In this document: positions 14,661 through 17,863 of the stretch, piece by piece
How the letters are laid out: each line of letters opens with the position of its first letter
Numbering within the stretch: the first letter of the stretch is position 1
From: JAQGMJ01 sp036271855
GTDB lineage: Bacteria; Pseudomonadota; Gammaproteobacteria; Burkholderiales; JAEUOS01
Assembly: GCA_036271855.1 (NCBI GenBank)
Contig: DATAZV010000103.1
Span: forward strand, 1 to 17,863
Length of the DNA stretch: 17,863 bases
Direction of reading: 5' to 3'
Program-made: the position numbers and the translations under genes
The notes under the pieces: model-generated
Told to the model about the DNA's origin: nothing
What the model saw: the letters and a program-made list of their open reading frames with translations, nothing else
Databases searched by the model: none

Positions 14661-16178
14661 ATGTGCGGAGTCGTCGGCGTCGTTGCGAAAACCCCGGTCA
14701 ACCAGTTGCTTTACGACGGCCTGCTGCTGTTGCAGCACCGTGGGCAGGACGCCGCCGGCATCGTCACCGCCGCCGGCAAGTCCTTCTACATGCACAAGAG
14801 CATGGGCCTGGTGCGCGATGTGTTCCGCACCCGCAACATGCGCGACCTGCCGGGGCACGTGGGCATCGCCCATTGCCGTTACCCCACCGCCGGGTCGTCG
14901 GCCAACCCGGCCGAGGCACAGCCGTTTTACGTCAACTCGCCCTTCGGCATTACGCTCGCACATAACGGCAACCTGACCAATTCCGAGCAGTTGCGCCAGG
15001 AAATGTTCCGCCAGGACCTGCGCCACATCAATACCGGCTCCGACTCCGAGGTGCTGCTCAACGTCCTGGCCCATGAACTGGAAATGGGCATCAAGAGCGT
15101 CAAGCTCGACCCCTCGGGAATTTTCCAGGCGGTGGCGCGGGTGCACCAGCGGGTGCGCGGCGCCTACGCGGTGGTGGCGCTGATCGCCGGCCATGGCCTG
15201 CTGGCTTTCCGCGACCCCTACGGCATCCGCCCGCTGTGCCTGGGCCGCGCCAACAACGGCAACGGCGAAGAGCACATGGTGGCTTCCGAGTCGGTGGCGC
15301 TGGAAGGCCTGGGCTACGAGTTCGTGCGCGACGTCGCCCCGGGCGAGGCGATTTTCGTCGACATGGACGGCAATTTCTTTTCGCAGCAGTGCGCGAAAAA
15401 CGCCACGCTCAATCCCTGCATTTTCGAATACGTGTACCTGGCGCGTCCCGATTCGCAGATCGACGGCGTCTCGGTCTACGCCGCGCGCTTAAAACTCGGC
15501 GAGTTCCTGGCCGAGAAGGTCAAGGCGATGGGCCTCGTCGACAAGATCGACGTGGTGATGCCGATCCCCGATTCCAGCCGTCCCGCCGCGATGCAGCTGG
15601 CGATGAAGCTGAACCTCGACTACCGCGAGGGGTTCATCAAAAACCGGTACATAGGCCGCACCTTCATCATGCCCGGCCAGGCGGTGCGCAAGAAGTCGGT
15701 GCGCCAGAAGCTCAACGCCATCGGCGTCGAGTTCAAGGGCAAGAACGTGCTGATCGTCGACGACTCCATCGTGCGCGGCACCACCTCGCGCGAAATCGTC
15801 TCGATGGCGCGCGAAGCCGGCGCGGCCAAGGTGTTCTTCGCTTCCGCGGCGCCGCCGGTGCGCTTTGCCAACGTCTACGGCATCGACATGCCGACCCGCC
15901 ATGAGCTGATCGCCACCGGCCGCAACGACGCCGAGATCGCGCGCGAAATCGGCGCCGACCTGCTGATCTACCAGGACCTCGACGCGCTGGAGCGCGCGGT
16001 GCGTGAAATCAATCCCAAGCTCGTCGAGTTCGAGACTTCCTGCTTTTCCGGCCACTATGTCACCGGCGACGTCACCACCGAATACCTGTCGGACGTCGAA
16101 ACCCGGCGCGACCAGCATCGCGACAGCGACGACGACGAGGAAGGCTCGCAACTGGGCCTGAACCTGGCCGCGGCTTGA
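14661..16178 (+). CDS. purF: Amidophosphoribosyltransferase
   Basis: PurF makes 5-phosphoribosylamine from PRPP and glutamine, the first committed step of purine synthesis. The 505-residue length equals the E. coli enzyme. Translation from ATG 14661 puts the N-terminal nucleophile Cys2 right after Met (MCGVVGVV), which fixes this start; the methionine is normally removed. The glutaminase domain shows QHRGQDAAGI, AHCRYPTAGSS and AHNGNLTN. The phosphoribosyltransferase domain has the PRPP loop VLIVDDSIVRGTTS (from residue 363, Asp367/Asp368) and the YVYLARPDS segment. There is no iron-sulphur cysteine set or propeptide, so it is the E. coli-type rather than the Bacillus-type enzyme. The C-terminus ends in an acidic tail (DSDDDEEGS). 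GGAGAG at 14651-14656 is the ribosome site. The leader is heavily structured. Confidence 0.98.
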   Translation: MCGVVGVVAKTPVNQLLYDGLLLLQHRGQDAAGIVTAAGKSFYMHKSMGLVRDVFRTRNMRDLPGHVGIAHCRYPTAGSSANPAEAQPFYVNSPFGITLAHNGNLTNSEQLRQEMFRQDLRHINTGSDSEVLLNVLAHELEMGIKSVKLDPSGIFQAVARVHQRVRGAYAVVALIAGHGLLAFRDPYGIRPLCLGRANNGNGEEHMVASESVALEGLGYEFVRDVAPGEAIFVDMDGNFFSQQCAKNATLNPCIFEYVYLARPDSQIDGVSVYAARLKLGEFLAEKVKAMGLVDKIDVVMPIPDSSRPAAMQLAMKLNLDYREGFIKNRYIGRTFIMPGQAVRKKSVRQKLNAIGVEFKGKNVLIVDDSIVRGTTSREIVSMAREAGAAKVFFASAAPPVRFANVYGIDMPTRHELIATGRNDAEIAREIGADLLIYQDLDALERAVREINPKLVEFETSCFSGHYVTGDVTTEYLSDVETRRDQHRDSDDDEEGSQLGLNLAAA

Positions 16179-16179
16179 A

Positions 16180-16206
16180 CCGCCCTGCAAATAGGGCGGC
16201 CCGTTT
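16180..16206 (+). terminator. Probable purF terminator in the convergent gap
   Basis: CCGCCCT (16180-16186) pairs with AGGGCGG (16193-16199) across GCAAAT, starting 2 bases after the purF stop. Only TTT follows, after CCCG. It is in the 88-base gap between the convergent purF and the minus-strand oxidase, where a terminator is expected. Efficiency is uncertain. The rest of the gap shows nothing further. Confidence 0.55.
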
Positions 16207-16266
16207 GCGTCAAGCAGTTGCGTAGCGGCATCATGATTGCCCGTAGGGCGACGCTGGTGATTTGAT

Positions 16267-17863
16267 TCAGACCGCGCCGGCCTCGGGCAATAGCTTGCCC
16301 GGGTTCAATACGCATTTTGGGTCCAGCGATGCCTTGAGCGCGCGCAGCGCCTGCAAACCCGCGGGAGAAACCTCTTGCGCCATCCACGGCCGGTGCTCGA
16401 TTCCAACAGCATGATGGTGGCTGAGCGTGCCGCCCAGGCGCATGATCGTATCGGTGATCAGGCGCTTGTATTCGTAGTAGTGATCAAGCTCCTGGCCTTT
16501 GGGTTGCCGGGCAGCGAAGGTAAAGTAGAGGCAGGCGCCCGTCTTATAGGTGTGGGAAATATGGCAGCCGATGTAACCGGTGCCGTCCCCTGCGTCAAAG
16601 CGGGCTTTTACGGCCTCGACGGTGCCCGCGTAAAGCGGCAGCAGGTTCGACCATAAGGTGGACGTCTCGGCGACGTCGGCCATGCAGCCGTAATCCATCA
16701 CGTAATCGCGCAGGTAGGGGATGTTGAACTTGTCGGCCGCCCACGTATTGCCGACCCCTTTGCCCAGGGAAAAGCCGCCATGGCCTTTCATGATTCCGAG
16801 CGCGGCGCGGCGGCTGGCCGCGATCGCATTTTCGTCTCCCTCGAAGCCGATGATCAGGATGCAAGGTTCGGTGTAGCCGTGCGATTTGAGCCACTTTTTT
16901 ACCTGTTTCTGGACCCAGCCTTCAAACCCGTGCTTCGGGGCCTTCATGTTGAAGGCGAGTTCGCTCTCGCCGCTGTCCTGGAGCCGAAGCATGCTCGGGA
17001 GGAAGCCGCGGTCCAGGCATTCGAGTATGCCGCGCACGCCGTCTTCGAAGTTCTTGAACAAATAACCCCGGTAGTCCTTGACCGCGGGCGCCCTGTGGAT
17101 ACGCATGGTGGCTTCGGTGATCACGCCGAGGATTCCTTCGGTTCCGACCATGATGCGGTTGAGGTCCGGACCGGCGGAAGACGAGGGAACGGCTTTTGTG
17201 ACGATAGTGCCCGAGGGGGTGACGATCTTGATCGAGACCACCATGTCTTCGATTTTTCCATATGCGTCCGACTGCATGCCTGCTGAGCGGGTGGCCAGCC
17301 ACCCGCCCAGGGTGGAGTATTCAAAGGAGTCAGGATAATGGCCAAGGGAATGGCCATGCGCTGCCAGGTCGGCCTCGAGCTTCGGGCCCAGGGCGCCCGC
17401 CTGGATGGTGGCGGTGCGGGATTGCGGGTCGATCGAAATCAGGCGATTCATGTTGCGCAGGCTGAGCGTCAGCATCAGGCGCTCTTCGATAGGCTCGGGG
17501 TTGATCCCGCCGACAATATTGGTTCCGCCGCCAAAAGGGATCAGGCAGAAATTGCGCAGATGCGCCAATTGGACCAGCGCTTCCACTTGCTGGTGCGAAT
17601 CCGGCAGGAGAACGGCGTCGGGCGCGCGCCTTACCACCCCGTTTCGCACGCAAAAGAGGTCCGGAAAACTTTTGCCATAGCTGTGGAGCAGGCGCTCGTG
17701 CGGATCCAGCGCGATCTGGCCGGGCTGCAGAATATGCCGCAGTTCGGCGAGCAGCTCCGCGCCGAGGCGCGTAGGCGCCATCTCGATCGACGACAACTCG
17801 ACCGGGACGGCCGTGGGCGCCGGGCTGACAACGCCGAGTTTCTTGGCGATCCATGGCCAGAGA
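16267..17863 (-). CDS. FAD-linked oxidase of the alkyl-DHAP synthase (AGPS) type, N-terminus outside window
   Basis: The minus-strand gene gives at least 531 residues and remains open to the window edge, so its start lies beyond 17863. The TTG at 17796 is an unlikely start because an open frame with plausible protein sequence (WIAKKLGVVSPAP) continues upstream. It is a vanillyl-alcohol-oxidase-type flavoprotein. The FAD-binding PP-loop GGGTNIVGG is at 17532-17506, followed by DSFEYSTLGGWLATRSAGMQ and GTEGILGVITEATMRI. C-terminal features of alkyl-dihydroxyacetonephosphate synthase are HTYKTGACLYF and the triple histidine SHHHAVG (codons 16419-16411). In animals AGPS makes ether-lipid precursors by swapping an acyl for an alkyl chain. 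In Proteobacteria the role of such homologues is not established, so a D-lactate/glycolate-type or other alpha-hydroxyacid dehydrogenase cannot be excluded. Base composition looks somewhat less GC-rich than purF. It converges on purF and its own neighbours are not visible. Confidence 0.88.
   Translation of the reverse strand, partial: LWPWIAKKLGVVSPAPTAVPVELSSIEMAPTRLGAELLAELRHILQPGQIALDPHERLLHSYGKSFPDLFCVRNGVVRRAPDAVLLPDSHQQVEALVQLAHLRNFCLIPFGGGTNIVGGINPEPIEERLMLTLSLRNMNRLISIDPQSRTATIQAGALGPKLEADLAAHGHSLGHYPDSFEYSTLGGWLATRSAGMQSDAYGKIEDMVVSIKIVTPSGTIVTKAVPSSSAGPDLNRIMVGTEGILGVITEATMRIHRAPAVKDYRGYLFKNFEDGVRGILECLDRGFLPSMLRLQDSGESELAFNMKAPKHGFEGWVQKQVKKWLKSHGYTEPCILIIGFEGDENAIAASRRAALGIMKGHGGFSLGKGVGNTWAADKFNIPYLRDYVMDYGCMADVAETSTLWSNLLPLYAGTVEAVKARFDAGDGTGYIGCHISHTYKTGACLYFTFAARQPKGQELDHYYEYKRLITDTIMRLGGTLSHHHAVGIEHRPWMAQEVSPAGLQALRALKASLDPKCVLNPGKLLPEAGAV

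Noticed and set aside
17794..17796. TTG at 17796 as the true start of the minus-strand oxidase
   Set aside because: The frame stays open to the window end with sensible residues and no ribosome site is evident at the TTG, so the gene most likely continues beyond the window.

Overview
The window is a run of housekeeping biosynthetic genes from a GC-rich proteobacterium. The gene order leuC-leuD-leuB-asd-fimV-truA-trpF-trpB-trpA-accD-folC-(SPOR protein)-cvpA-purF is what I know from Betaproteobacteria. The diagnostic parts are asd followed by a large fimV, truA placed directly before trpFBA, and trpA followed by accD. The shorter block accD-folC-dedD-cvpA-purF is also shared with Gammaproteobacteria. 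I cannot name a genus; a Rhodocyclales- or Nitrosomonadales-like organism is a guess from order and composition. I see no insertion sequences, phage genes, CRISPR arrays, tRNAs or rRNAs.

Layout. Positions 1-2548 hold the end of a leucine operon (leuC cut by the window edge, then leuD and leuB overlapping by 4 bases). A 91-base gap with a striking nested inverted repeat leads to asd (2640-3755), the entry to lysine, threonine, methionine and diaminopimelate. A 498-base gap follows. It carries two terminator-type hairpins and the long leader of fimV (4254-7280), a large inner-membrane, peptidoglycan-binding polarity protein. A strong intrinsic terminator ends fimV only 17 bases before truA (7347).

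From truA to accD (7347-11742) the genes are tightly packed: truA, trpF, trpB, trpA and accD are separated by 2, -4, 15 and 36 bases. After a GC-rich hairpin come folC (TTG start), a single-pass SPOR-domain protein, cvpA and purF (11795-16178). The cvpA-purF junction contains a series of hairpins, some of them mutually exclusive.

The right end (16267-17863, minus strand) is a convergent FAD-linked oxidase of the alkyl-DHAP synthase (AGPS) type, cut by the window end. It lies where many Betaproteobacteria carry metZ.

Together the genes supply leucine, tryptophan and aspartate-family amino acids, start fatty acid and purine synthesis, make folate polyglutamates, modify tRNA and organise the cell pole and septum. 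I found no convincing new multi-gene system. The points most worth a second look are the untranslated structures (leuB-asd, cvpA-purF, fimV-truA) and the AGPS-like gene.
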